From an uncultured Oscillospiraceae bacterium (GTDB lineage Bacteria; Bacillota; Clostridia; Oscillospirales; Ruminococcaceae), in assembly GCA_900539695.1 (NCBI GenBank), contig UQDG01000038.1:1-14873 (forward strand): a stretch of 14,873 bases of DNA. Direction: 5' to 3'. How positions within the stretch are numbered: the stretch's first letter is position 1; each line of letters begins with the position of its first letter. The position numbers and the translations under genes are program-made. This document shows positions 5,667 to 12,755 of the stretch, in pieces. Below the pieces are notes generated by a model that saw only the letters and a program-made list of their open reading frames with translations, did not search any database and was not told where the DNA came from.

Positions 5667-6632
5667 TTATTCAGCGGCGGGCTGGTCGGGGCGGACCATC
5701 TCGCGGACGGCGGAGACGATGTTTTCTGCCGTCAGGCCGTAGTCACGCAGGACTTCGGCGGCGGGGCCGGAGTGACCGAACTGGTCCATGACGCCGATGC
5801 GGCGCACGGGGACGGGCAGCTTTTCGGCCACGACAGAGCAGACAGCCTCGCCCAGGCCGCCGATGATGCTGTGCTCTTCCACCGTGATGATGCGGCGGCA
5901 CTCGCGGGCGGCGGTGAGGATGATGTCCTCGTCGATGGGCTTGATGGTGGGCATGTTGATGACCCGGATGGCAATGCCCTGGCGCTTGGCCAGCACGGCG
6001 GCGCGCAGTGCCTCGGGGACCATCAGGCCGGTGGCGATGACCGCGATATCGTAGCCGTCGGTGAGCTTTTCGCCCTTGCCGATCTGGAACTGATAGGTCG
6101 CAGGATCGTGGAAAACCGGCGTGGCCAGGCGGCTGAAGCGCAGGTAGACGGGGCCGTTGTAATCGTAGGCGGCGATGACTGCGGCGCGGGCCTCGACGTC
6201 ATCGGCCGGGCTGAGGATGACCATGCCCGGGATGGAGCGCATGAGGGCGAGGTCCTCGCAGCACTGGTGGGAGGCGCCGTCCTCACCGACAGACAGGCCG
6301 GCGTGGGTGGCGGCGATCTTGACGTTCAGGTGGGGGTAGCCGATGGAGTTGCGGATCTGCTCGAAGCCGCGGCCCGCCACGAACATGGCAAAGCTGGACA
6401 CGAACGGCACGTAACCCATGGTGGACATGCCGGCGGCTACGCCGACCATGTTCTGCTCGGCAATGCCGCAGTCAAAATGACGGTCCGGGAACTCTTTGCG
6501 GAAGATCTCGGTCTTGGTGGCGGCGGCCAGGTCGGCATCAAAGACGACCAGGTTGTCGGCGCCCTGGCGGGCAAGCTCCACCAGCGTGTTGCCGTAGCTT
6601 ACACGGGTGGCAATTTTTTTCATATCAGCCAT
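5667..6632 (-). CDS. Transketolase, C-terminal subunit (pyrimidine-binding and C-terminal domains)
   Basis: The second half of a split transketolase of the non-oxidative pentose phosphate pathway. It moves two-carbon ketol units between sugar phosphates with thiamine diphosphate. The 321-residue protein holds the Pyr domain at about residues 5-170 and the transketolase C-domain after it. GIAEQNM contains Glu59, the residue that activates the cofactor aminopyrimidine. THAGLSVGEDGASHQ (109-123) carries His110 and His122 of the active site. Later signatures are RFSRLATPVF and the C-domain EEHSIIGGLG. The length is normal for the split bacterial form. The start overlaps the stop of the N-terminal subunit gene by 8 bases, consistent with coupled, equal synthesis of both subunits. 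Confidence 0.95.
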   Translation of the reverse strand: MADMKKIATRVSYGNTLVELARQGADNLVVFDADLAAATKTEIFRKEFPDRHFDCGIAEQNMVGVAAGMSTMGYVPFVSSFAMFVAGRGFEQIRNSIGYPHLNVKIAATHAGLSVGEDGASHQCCEDLALMRSIPGMVILSPADDVEARAAVIAAYDYNGPVYLRFSRLATPVFHDPATYQFQIGKGEKLTDGYDIAVIATGLMVPEALRAAVLAKRQGIAIRVINMPTIKPIDEDIILTAARECRRIITVEEHSIIGGLGEAVCSVVAEKLPVPVRRIGVMDQFGHSGPAAEVLRDYGLTAENIVSAVREMVRPDQPAAE

Positions 6633-7494
6633 TGATCAGCTCAAGCTCCTTCTCCAGAGATTCATGGGCGGCGCGCAGCTCGTCCATGGCCTGTGCGTAC
6701 TCTTCGTCGTTGGGGGCCTTGCCGTGCCAGTCGACGGCATTTTGCATGTAGCTGACGCCCAGGCCCTTGGTGGTGCGCAGCAGGAAGCAGGTGGGCTTAC
6801 CGCTGCCATGGCTCAGGTCAAACATCTTGAAAGCCTGCTCCAGCTCCGCAAAGCTGTTGCCGTTGCAGACGATGGTGTTGAAGCCGAAGGCATCCATCTT
6901 TTTATCCAGCGGCTCGCTGTTCATGACCTCGCGGGTGGGGCCGTCGATCTGCAGGCCGTTGACATCGACCATGATGCACAGGTTATCCAGCTTGTAGTGG
7001 TTGGCGAACATGAAAGCTTCCCAGCATTCGCCTTCCTCGACCTCGCCGTCGCCCAGCAGGGTGTAGACGTTGATGTCGCTGCCGGCCTGCTTGGCGGCCA
7101 GTGCCATGCCGCAGGCGGCGCTGACGCCCTGGCCCAGAGAGCCGGTGCTCATGTCCACACCGGGGACGGTGTTCATGTTGGGGTGGCCCTGCAGGTAGCT
7201 GTTGGAGTGGCGCAGGGTGGGCAGGTCAGCCACGGGGAAAAAGCCGCGCTCGGCCAGCGTTGCGTACAGGGCAGGGGCGCAATGGCCCTTGCTGAGCACG
7301 AAGCGGTCGCGGGCAGGATCCTGGGGCTGCTCGGGGTCGACACGCATCTCACGGAAATACAGATAGGTCAGCACGTCTGCGCAGGACAGGCTGCCACCCG
7401 GATGGCCGCAGCCTGCGCCGTGGGTGCCCTCAATGACGCCCATCCGCACACGGGTCGCAGTCAGCTTTAACTGCAGCGTTTCCATTTTTGTCAT
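6625..7494 (-). CDS. Transketolase, N-terminal subunit (diphosphate-binding domain)
   Basis: The cofactor-binding half of the split transketolase (289 aa). It shows HGAGCGHPGGSLS near the N-terminus, SKGHCAPALYA, the GSLGQGVSAACGMALA segment, and the thiamine diphosphate/Mg motif GDGEVEEGECWEA running on to VDVNGLQIDG. The N-terminal placement of these motifs, with none of the Pyr domain, identifies the split form. I chose ATG at 7494, with GGAGG nine bases upstream. A TTG two codons earlier sits against the ribosome site and is less likely. It is first in a two-gene operon and has a leader of about 135 bases with two palindromes, suggesting regulated expression. Confidence 0.95.
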   Translation of the reverse strand: MTKMETLQLKLTATRVRMGVIEGTHGAGCGHPGGSLSCADVLTYLYFREMRVDPEQPQDPARDRFVLSKGHCAPALYATLAERGFFPVADLPTLRHSNSYLQGHPNMNTVPGVDMSTGSLGQGVSAACGMALAAKQAGSDINVYTLLGDGEVEEGECWEAFMFANHYKLDNLCIMVDVNGLQIDGPTREVMNSEPLDKKMDAFGFNTIVCNGNSFAELEQAFKMFDLSHGSGKPTCFLLRTTKGLGVSYMQNAVDWHGKAPNDEEYAQAMDELRAAHESLEKELELING

Positions 7495-7531
7495 AATCAA
7501 GTTCCTCCGGTCCCGTTTGGGGTTTTGTTGG

Positions 7532-7548
7532 CGGCAGGCTGCCTGCCG
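7532..7548 (-). promoter_or_regulatory. GC-rich palindrome in the transketolase leader
   Basis: CGGCAGGC, one central base, then GCCTGCCG: a perfect inverted repeat of 8 bp per arm. It lies 38 bases upstream of the start codon, between the operator candidate and the ribosome site. It could be a protein site or an RNA hairpin; no T-tract follows. Confidence 0.45.
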
Positions 7549-7559
7549 GGGGCGCAGAG

Positions 7560-7581
7560 CTTTACATAGTATTATGTAAAG
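7560..7581 (-). promoter_or_regulatory. Palindromic operator candidate in the transketolase leader
   Basis: CTTTACATA, four bases, TATGTAAAG: a perfect 9-bp inverted repeat that is AT-rich in a GC-rich setting. Its 13-base centre-to-centre spacing suits a dimeric repressor. It lies about 50-70 bases downstream of the predicted start from the promoter at 7637-7664. The regulator is unknown. The rest of the gap 7495-7857 holds the promoter, a terminator for cls and GC-rich sequence with no gene that I can support. Confidence 0.55.
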
Positions 7582-7636
7582 AGAAACGCGCGGCCCGGCG
7601 GGAGATAGTATACCGCAACATAATTCACTACTTTAT

Positions 7637-7664
7637 ATTATACACGGTTTCGGCACGGGTGCAA
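7637..7664 (-). promoter_or_regulatory. Promoter of the transketolase operon
   Basis: On the minus strand there is TTGCAC (-35, 7664-7659), a 16-base spacer and a perfect TATAAT (-10, 7642-7637). A second -10-like TATACT at 7612-7607 has no good -35. Confidence 0.7.
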
Positions 7665-7793
7665 GAGATTTTATGGAAATTGTCGGATTTTAACGGTCTG
7701 ACAATTTTTGGAGTTTTTGATTTGCAGGGGCGGCCCGGTCAGGGCCGATTCTTCTGCAGGGGGGATACGGTCTTGCGAACGGATGTGCCCCAT

Positions 7794-7826
7794 GATAAAA
7801 GGCCCTGCCGCAGGGGAGGCAGGGCC
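7794..7826 (-). terminator. Intrinsic terminator of the cardiolipin synthase gene
   Basis: On the minus strand GGCCCTGCC pairs perfectly with GGCAGGGCC around an 8-base loop, followed by TTTTATC. It begins 32 bases past the stop codon. Confidence 0.88.
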
Positions 7827-7857
7827 GGAGCGGTGCAACTAAAGGATAAAGAAAAAC

Positions 7858-9432
7858 TCAGCACAGCGGTGCCACCAAACGCAGGCAGGCGCTGAGCATG
7901 CTGCCCAAAAATCCATTTCGGCAGTCGTCGGGGCCGAGGCGGCGGGAAACGGACTCGATGCCGTCGAGATCGCGGCGGATGTCGGAGAGGACCTCGCCGC
8001 CGTAGAGGACGGTGCTGTTCTCAAAGTGGAGATACAGGCTGCGGTAATCCAGATTCACCGTGCCTACCGCGGCCGCGCGGTCGTCAATAAGCCACGTTTT
8101 AGCGTGCAAAAAGCCCGGCGTGTAGCTGTAAATCTTTACGCCCGCCTTGAGCAGATGCGGGAAGTAACTGCGGGACAGCTGGTAGATGGTCTTTTTGTCC
8201 GGCACGCCGGGGGTGTAGATGCGCACGTCCACGCCGCGCTTGGCGGCCAAACTTAAACAGGTGAGCAGGTCGTTGTCCAAAATCAGGTAGGGCGTGCAGA
8301 TGCGCAGGCTGTGCAGGGCCTGGTTGATGAACTCCAGATACACATTTTTGGCTACTACTTCCCGGTCGACGGGGCTGTCGGCAAAGGGCTGCACCAGCGT
8401 GCCGCCGGTAGGGGCCACGGGGGCGACCTGCGGCAGCAGCTTGTCATAATTCGACGTTTCATCGGGAAAATGTGCCCGCCAGAACGTGAGGAACACGTTC
8501 GCATAGCTGCGGGCGGCGGGGCCTTCCAGGCGGACGCCGCTGTCCTTCCAGTGGCCGAAACGAGTCACTTTATTGATGTATTCATCCGCCAGATTCACGC
8601 CGCCGGTGTAGGCGATGCGGCCGTCCACCACCATGATCTTGCGGTGGTCGCGGTTGTTCAGCACCAGATTCAGCACCGGCACGCAGCGGTTGAAACTGAA
8701 CGCCCGGATGCCGTCGGCACGCAACAGATCTACATAGTTGTGGGGCAGCAGGCTCAGGCAGCCGGCATCGTCGTAGATGACACGAACGTCCAGGCCGGCG
8801 GCGGCTTTCTGCCGCAGGATCTCGTGGATCTGGCCCCACATCTCGCCCATGCCGATGATGAAGCTTTCCACAAAAATGCTGTGCTGCGCGGCCTGCAGGT
8901 CGGCCAGCATATCGGGCAGCATCACATCGCCCACGGGGTAATACCTGACGGCGGTGCCACCGAAAACAGGCGAAGCAGCGTAGTTTTGCAGGTAATCAGC
9001 GGTCTCGGCCAGGCGCGGGTCGCGGCGGGCCAGCTCGGCGCGGGCGGCGGGGTCGCCGGTGCGCAGGGGCGCCAGCTCGGCCTCGGCACGCTCCATGCGG
9101 CGGCGCAGGGGAATGGCCGGGCGCTTATTGCCCCACATTAAATATAGGAGGCCGCCCTGCACGGGCATGAGCATGAACAAAATCATCCAGCTGATTTTAA
9201 ATTCCGGCGCGGTGGAGTCCTTGCGGACCAGCGCCAGGCACATCAGCGCGCTGACGGCGAGCCCCACGCGGGAGATGAGGTGCGAGTAGTCGCTCAGCCA
9301 GTAAAACACGCTGAACAGCCACACCGCCTGCGCCAGCACGAGCACGACCGTGACCACGGTGCGGCTGAAGACGATGGACAGGGCGCGGTGCAGCAGCCAG
9401 CGCCAATCTTTGGGTTTGTGCAGTTTTTGCAT
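7858..9432 (-). CDS. cls: Cardiolipin synthase (phospholipase D superfamily)
   Basis: A membrane enzyme that joins phosphatidylglycerol molecules into cardiolipin. Two HxKxxxxD motifs mark the phospholipase D fold: HRKIMVVD (His263, Lys265, Asp270) and HAKTWLID (His443, Lys445, Asp450), each followed by a G-x-x-N segment (GGVN, GTVN). The N-terminus has hydrophobic segments at about 22-44, 52-70 and 80-100, the last one followed by the GNKRP stretch. Length is 524 aa from the chosen start (MQKLHKPKDW), close to clostridial cardiolipin synthases. That ATG has AAGGAC six bases upstream; the longer in-frame start at 9516 adds 28 residues with no ribosome site. A terminator follows. A promoter at 9520-9547 is possible, and read-through from the 53-aa gene upstream is another option. 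Confidence 0.92.
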   Translation of the reverse strand: MQKLHKPKDWRWLLHRALSIVFSRTVVTVVLVLAQAVWLFSVFYWLSDYSHLISRVGLAVSALMCLALVRKDSTAPEFKISWMILFMLMPVQGGLLYLMWGNKRPAIPLRRRMERAEAELAPLRTGDPAARAELARRDPRLAETADYLQNYAASPVFGGTAVRYYPVGDVMLPDMLADLQAAQHSIFVESFIIGMGEMWGQIHEILRQKAAAGLDVRVIYDDAGCLSLLPHNYVDLLRADGIRAFSFNRCVPVLNLVLNNRDHRKIMVVDGRIAYTGGVNLADEYINKVTRFGHWKDSGVRLEGPAARSYANVFLTFWRAHFPDETSNYDKLLPQVAPVAPTGGTLVQPFADSPVDREVVAKNVYLEFINQALHSLRICTPYLILDNDLLTCLSLAAKRGVDVRIYTPGVPDKKTIYQLSRSYFPHLLKAGVKIYSYTPGFLHAKTWLIDDRAAAVGTVNLDYRSLYLHFENSTVLYGGEVLSDIRRDLDGIESVSRRLGPDDCRNGFLGSMLSACLRLVAPLC

Positions 9433-9519
9433 AGATGCGTCCTTTTTGATGAAAAGGGGAACAAAAAGCCCCCTCGGCACGGCCTTGCGGCAACGAAAAC
9501 CGGGGGGGTATTGCAAACA

Positions 9520-9547
9520 GCTATACCCAAGCTACAGCCGAAAGCAA
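9520..9547 (-). promoter_or_regulatory. Possible promoter of the cardiolipin synthase gene
   Basis: On the minus strand there is TTGCTT (9547-9542), a 16-base spacer and TATAGC (9525-9520). Both boxes are imperfect. A short AGGGG/CCCCT stem followed by TTTTC lies between it and the start codon. Confidence 0.35.
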
Positions 9548-9594
9548 ACACAGAAATTATGCGCAGCACCGTTTGTTGCGGGCTGCCGGGCGAA

Positions 9595-9756
9595 TCAGGC
9601 GTGGAGACGTGCGTCGATAGCGGCCATGCAATCGTCCATGGTCAGGAACGTGACGGCGCAGTCAGAGCCGATAAACCAGCGTTCTTCCCCGTTGCAAACG
9701 ATCTTGCGGATCAGTTTGCCGTGGTACTCCGTCTGGATGTAGATTCCATTCGGCAT
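9595..9756 (-). CDS. Small hypothetical protein, 53 aa
   Basis: A short gene found by reading the minus strand. AAGGAGGG lies eight bases before the ATG, and the frame is open for 53 codons to a TGA. The protein begins MPNGIYIQTEYHGKL and ends in AAIDARLHA. It is soluble, of mixed charge, has three cysteines (in IVCNGE, SDCAV and DDCMA), and seems able to form a small beta-rich fold followed by a helix. I do not recognise a family. A strong promoter (9825-9853) precedes it. The next gene on the strand is cardiolipin synthase, 162 bases away with no clear terminator between, so the two may be partly co-transcribed. Confidence 0.72.
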   Translation of the reverse strand: MPNGIYIQTEYHGKLIRKIVCNGEERWFIGSDCAVTFLTMDDCMAAIDARLHA

Positions 9757-9824
9757 GTGGTCAGCCCTCCTTACATTTATATGTATTATGGGGGCGTCCC
9801 CCGGATCGAACTTGAACTGGTATT

Positions 9825-9853
9825 ATTATCGCATATTTGAAGGTATTTGACAA
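9825..9853 (-). promoter_or_regulatory. Promoter of the 53-aa gene
   Basis: On the minus strand there is TTGTCA (9853-9848), a 17-base spacer and GATAAT (9830-9825). A short GGGGG/CCCCC hairpin lies in the leader. The stretch 9854-10012 upstream of it holds nothing else I can name. Confidence 0.72.
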
Positions 9854-10012
9854 GTGGGAGAAGTGACAGATATTTTGGAATTTTGGGGGTTATTTTCTAC
9901 GTGGGTGAGTATACATTTTGTACGATTTTACGTGATGTTTTATGCTTGCGGTTGGGGGCGTCCGCGCGGCAGGGCCGCAAGGCAGGCAGGACCGGAAATG
10001 CGCAAACGTAAC

Positions 10013-10062
10013 GCAAGTAAAAGCAAGTAAAAGCAAGTAAAAGCAAGTAAAAGCAAGTAAAA
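10013..10062 (+). repeat. Five tandem 10-bp repeats upstream of the radical SAM operon promoter
   Basis: GCAAGTAAAA occurs five times without interruption or change. The period of 10 bases is close to one helical turn, so the A-tracts lie on one face of the DNA, the arrangement known to bend DNA. The array ends 11 bases before the -35 box of the operon promoter. It could be a curved upstream element, a set of binding sites for an activator or repressor, or simple slippage. Confidence 0.9.
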
Positions 10063-10073
10063 AGAACAATTTA

Positions 10074-10102
10074 TTGTATTCCTTCCGCGACTATGGTATA
10101 CT
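10074..10102 (+). promoter_or_regulatory. Promoter of the radical SAM / Cys-tail / AAA+ operon
   Basis: TTGTAT (-35, 10074-10079), a 17-base spacer and TATACT (-10, 10097-10102). Transcription would begin near 10109, giving a leader of about 65 bases. No other promoter or terminator is seen before the end of the third gene. Confidence 0.75.
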
Positions 10103-10175
10103 TGCCTTGTATGTACTCGCAAAAGTGTACTAAAATTTGTAACGGGCGTGAGCCTGTTTTGGGAGGAAACCCCCT

Positions 10176-11561
10176 ATGAAGTATCTCTCCTACGGCGAGC
10201 GGGCGTTTTTGCGCGGGCACCTCAACCGCGTGCGGCATGTTACGCTGGACCCCGACGGGCCGGGCGTCGTGCGCATCCACCTTATCCCCTGCACCAAGCC
10301 CGACCGCGATACGCCGTTTGTGGCCATTTTGAACGGCCAGGATATTCTGCCGCTCAACCTCAGCTGGGCCATTCTGCTGACCAACCTGATCGAGGCACTG
10401 CAGCCCCACGCGGGGACTGAGTTAAAGGACGCCGACTGGTCGGCCATCAACGCCCAGGCAGTGGCGGCTACCCGTAAAATTTATCGTAAGACCGAACCTT
10501 TGCAGATCGAATCCGATTTGCAGATGATGCTGGATACCCTTATCGCCGTGGCGCGGGGCAAGGAGCCGCCGCTGCACATCCAGCCGATCTCGCTGGCCCA
10601 GTACGCCCCCCGCATGGCCGCGCCCCACCGTATGGACCTGATGATCTCCACGATGGTGAAGGACAACGCCTGGCATTGCAATCAAAAATGTTTGCACTGC
10701 TACGCCGCCAACCAGCCCCTTTCCGCCGTGCCCGAAATGGACACCGACCAGTGGCTGGCGGTGATTGAAAAATGCCGCAGCATCGGCATACCGCAGCTGA
10801 CTTTTACCGGCGGCGAGCCGACGCTGCGCCAGGATCTGGTCAAGCTGGTGCAGGCTGCACAATGGTTTGTAACGCGGCTGAACACCAACGGCCGCATGCT
10901 GACCAGCGCCCTGTGCAAGGACCTGCGCGCTGCCAGCCTGGACGCAGTGCAAATTACGTTCTATTCTGCCGACGAGGCCGTGCACAACGAGCTGGTGGGC
11001 GTGGACGGTTACACCGACACCGTGAACGGCATTAAGAACGCACTGGCCGCTGGCCTGAACGTGAGTTTGAATACGCCGCTCTGCAGCCTGAACAAAGATT
11101 ATCGTGCTACCGTTGAATTTGCCCACGACCTGGGCATCCGGTACCTGACTTGCAGCGGGCTGATCCCGGCCGGCAACGCGGCGGAGTCGGCCAGCAAAAG
11201 CGTGCGGCTGACCCCCGAGGAGCTGACCGAGGTGCTGCGCCCTGCGATGGATTTTGCGCTTTCTCACGGCATGGAAGTGAACTTTACCAGTCCCGGCTGG
11301 CTGGACGAGGACACCCTGACCGGGCTGGGATTTACCCAGATCCCCAGCTGCGGCGCGTGCCTGAGCAACATGGCGGTGGCGCCCGACGGCACCGTACTGC
11401 CCTGCCAGAGCTGGCTGACCGGCCACGGCTTGGGCCATATTTTGCGCACCCCGTGGAACCGCATCTGGCGAAGCCCGGAGTGCTGCGCGATCCGGATGGA
11501 GAGCGCCCGGATGAAGCGGCTGTGCCAGCTGGGGGATACCCCGATGCAGGAGGGTTTTTAA
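10176..11561 (+). CDS. Radical SAM protein with partial SPASM domain, candidate peptide-modifying enzyme
   Basis: A 461-residue radical SAM enzyme. WHCNQKCLHCY carries the CxxxCxxC iron-sulfur motif (Cys168, 172, 175), and TGGEPTLR (211-218) is the GGE-type SAM-binding motif. The C-terminal region contains Cys395, nine residues, Gly405, four residues, Cys410, which is the first half of a SPASM motif (C-x9-15-G-x4-C). The usual CxxCx5CxxxC second half is absent; Cys436, Cys437 and Cys450 occur instead. The first 150 residues form an unusual N-terminal extension that might recognise a substrate; I could not assign it to a PqqD-like fold. GGGAGG precedes the ATG. The stop codon is directly followed by the ATG of the Cys-tail gene. 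By context it probably modifies that protein; the chemistry is not known. Confidence 0.85.
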   Translation: MKYLSYGERAFLRGHLNRVRHVTLDPDGPGVVRIHLIPCTKPDRDTPFVAILNGQDILPLNLSWAILLTNLIEALQPHAGTELKDADWSAINAQAVAATRKIYRKTEPLQIESDLQMMLDTLIAVARGKEPPLHIQPISLAQYAPRMAAPHRMDLMISTMVKDNAWHCNQKCLHCYAANQPLSAVPEMDTDQWLAVIEKCRSIGIPQLTFTGGEPTLRQDLVKLVQAAQWFVTRLNTNGRMLTSALCKDLRAASLDAVQITFYSADEAVHNELVGVDGYTDTVNGIKNALAAGLNVSLNTPLCSLNKDYRATVEFAHDLGIRYLTCSGLIPAGNAAESASKSVRLTPEELTEVLRPAMDFALSHGMEVNFTSPGWLDEDTLTGLGFTQIPSCGACLSNMAVAPDGTVLPCQSWLTGHGLGHILRTPWNRIWRSPECCAIRMESARMKRLCQLGDTPMQEGF

Positions 11562-12755
11562 ATGTTTCAGCGTAAGCGCTGGGGCGGTGTGGGGAAAGTT
11601 CCACGCGGCTTCGTATGCAGTTTTCTGTTATTGATTTTTGTTGCAGCGTCCCTGCTGTTCCCGCTGTCTGCCCGGGCGGAGAGCGGTCAGGCGGATTTGG
11701 ACAGGCTGGCGCCGTATGCGGACGACGGGGATCTGGATTATATTCCCGACTACTTCGTCACGGTGGACCTGCGGGAGGATGGCTCGGCGGACATTGTCTA
11801 CGACATCACCTGGCAGGTCATCGACGGCGACCAGACCGACTACCTCTCCTGGGTCAAGATCGGCCTGCCCAATGCCTACGCCGAGGACCTGACCCCGCTG
11901 ACCGACACCATCTCCGATTTGCAGTACACCGGCGACGGCGGCAGCTACGCCAAGGTTGTGTTTGCACGGCGGTATTACTCGCCCAAGGTGGCCGCCCAAA
12001 ACGGCGGCGAAAGCCGGGTGCGGTTCGCGTTCTCGGTGCATCAGAGCCACCTGTTTTCCTTGAATAGTGACGGTACAGCGACATTTGAGTTCACGCCCGG
12101 CTGGTTTGACGACCTGGTGGTGGAGCACATGCAGGTGCGCTGGCGCAGCGGCGACGGCTTTGTGGCCGACAACACCAGCGAGGAAGACGGCTACCTGATT
12201 TGGGATTTTGGCCCCATGGGCCACGGCCAGAGCGCCAACATCCACGTGACCGTGCCGGTGACGACGGCCGAGACCTTTGACCCCGACGCCCAGCTGACGG
12301 CGGCGGATTACGACGACGGCGGCATGACCGCCGATGAGATGATCGGCATCCTGACGGTGGTGATCGGACTGCTGATTTTTGCCGCAGCACTGATTATTAT
12401 TGTCGGCTCGATGACACCGGACTGGGGCGGCGGCTTCGGCAGCGGGCTGGACCCGGACGACTGGTTCTGGTACACCAACGGCGTACACACCATCCATGTG
12501 GCCCGCACCGCACCGCCCCCCAAGGGCTACACCCGCACCGACCCGCCGAAAAATTACCATACCGGCGGCGGTTCTTCCCGCGGCGGCGGCGTGGGGCGGC
12601 ACAACAGCGGGTGCGCTTCCAGCTGCGCCTGCGCCTGTGCTTCCAGCTGTGCGTGTGCCTGCGCCTGTGCGGGCGGCGGCCGTGCCGGATGCACTGCAAA
12701 AGATTTTTACACGTACAAACTGCCCCATAAGGCGGACCGGGAGGATGACCAATGA
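11562..12755 (+). CDS. Membrane protein with external beta-rich domain and Cys-rich cytoplasmic tail (DUF2207-like)
   Basis: I do not know its function. The 397-residue protein starts with a signal peptide (hydrophobic core 18-34, likely cleavage after ARA at 37-39). A beta-rich external region (about 55-235) begins YFVTVDLREDGSADIVYDITW, resembling the start of DUF2207-type proteins. One membrane helix spans about 261-283; it is preceded by acidic residues, so the C-terminus should be cytoplasmic. After a Gly/Ser-rich linker (335-350) comes a run of nine cysteines: 351, 355, 357, 359, 363, 365, 367, 369 and 377, mostly alternating with Ala and ending GGGRAGC. The last 20 residues are basic and acidic (KDFYTYKLPHK). 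It starts at the base after the radical SAM stop and overlaps the ATPase gene by 4 bases. The tail is a plausible substrate for the radical SAM enzyme. Confidence 0.8.
   Translation: MFQRKRWGGVGKVPRGFVCSFLLLIFVAASLLFPLSARAESGQADLDRLAPYADDGDLDYIPDYFVTVDLREDGSADIVYDITWQVIDGDQTDYLSWVKIGLPNAYAEDLTPLTDTISDLQYTGDGGSYAKVVFARRYYSPKVAAQNGGESRVRFAFSVHQSHLFSLNSDGTATFEFTPGWFDDLVVEHMQVRWRSGDGFVADNTSEEDGYLIWDFGPMGHGQSANIHVTVPVTTAETFDPDAQLTAADYDDGGMTADEMIGILTVVIGLLIFAAALIIIVGSMTPDWGGGFGSGLDPDDWFWYTNGVHTIHVARTAPPPKGYTRTDPPKNYHTGGGSSRGGGVGRHNSGCASSCACACASSCACACACAGGGRAGCTAKDFYTYKLPHKADREDDQ

Noticed and set aside
5667..7494. 1-deoxyxylulose-5-phosphate synthase in two pieces
   Set aside because: The N-terminal motifs (HGAGCGHPGGSLS, GDGEVEEGECWEA) and the two-gene split fit transketolase. 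A DXS gene is normally a single chain of about 620 residues.
7721..7765. Further copy of the 26-base hairpin repeat
   Set aside because: GGCGGCCC and GGGCCG can pair and recall the repeat, but the middle and ends do not align well enough to call it the same family.
10013..10062. CRISPR array or replication-origin iterons
   Set aside because: The repeats are only 10 bp with no spacers, so this is not CRISPR. No replication protein gene or AT-rich unwinding region lies nearby, so an origin is not supported.
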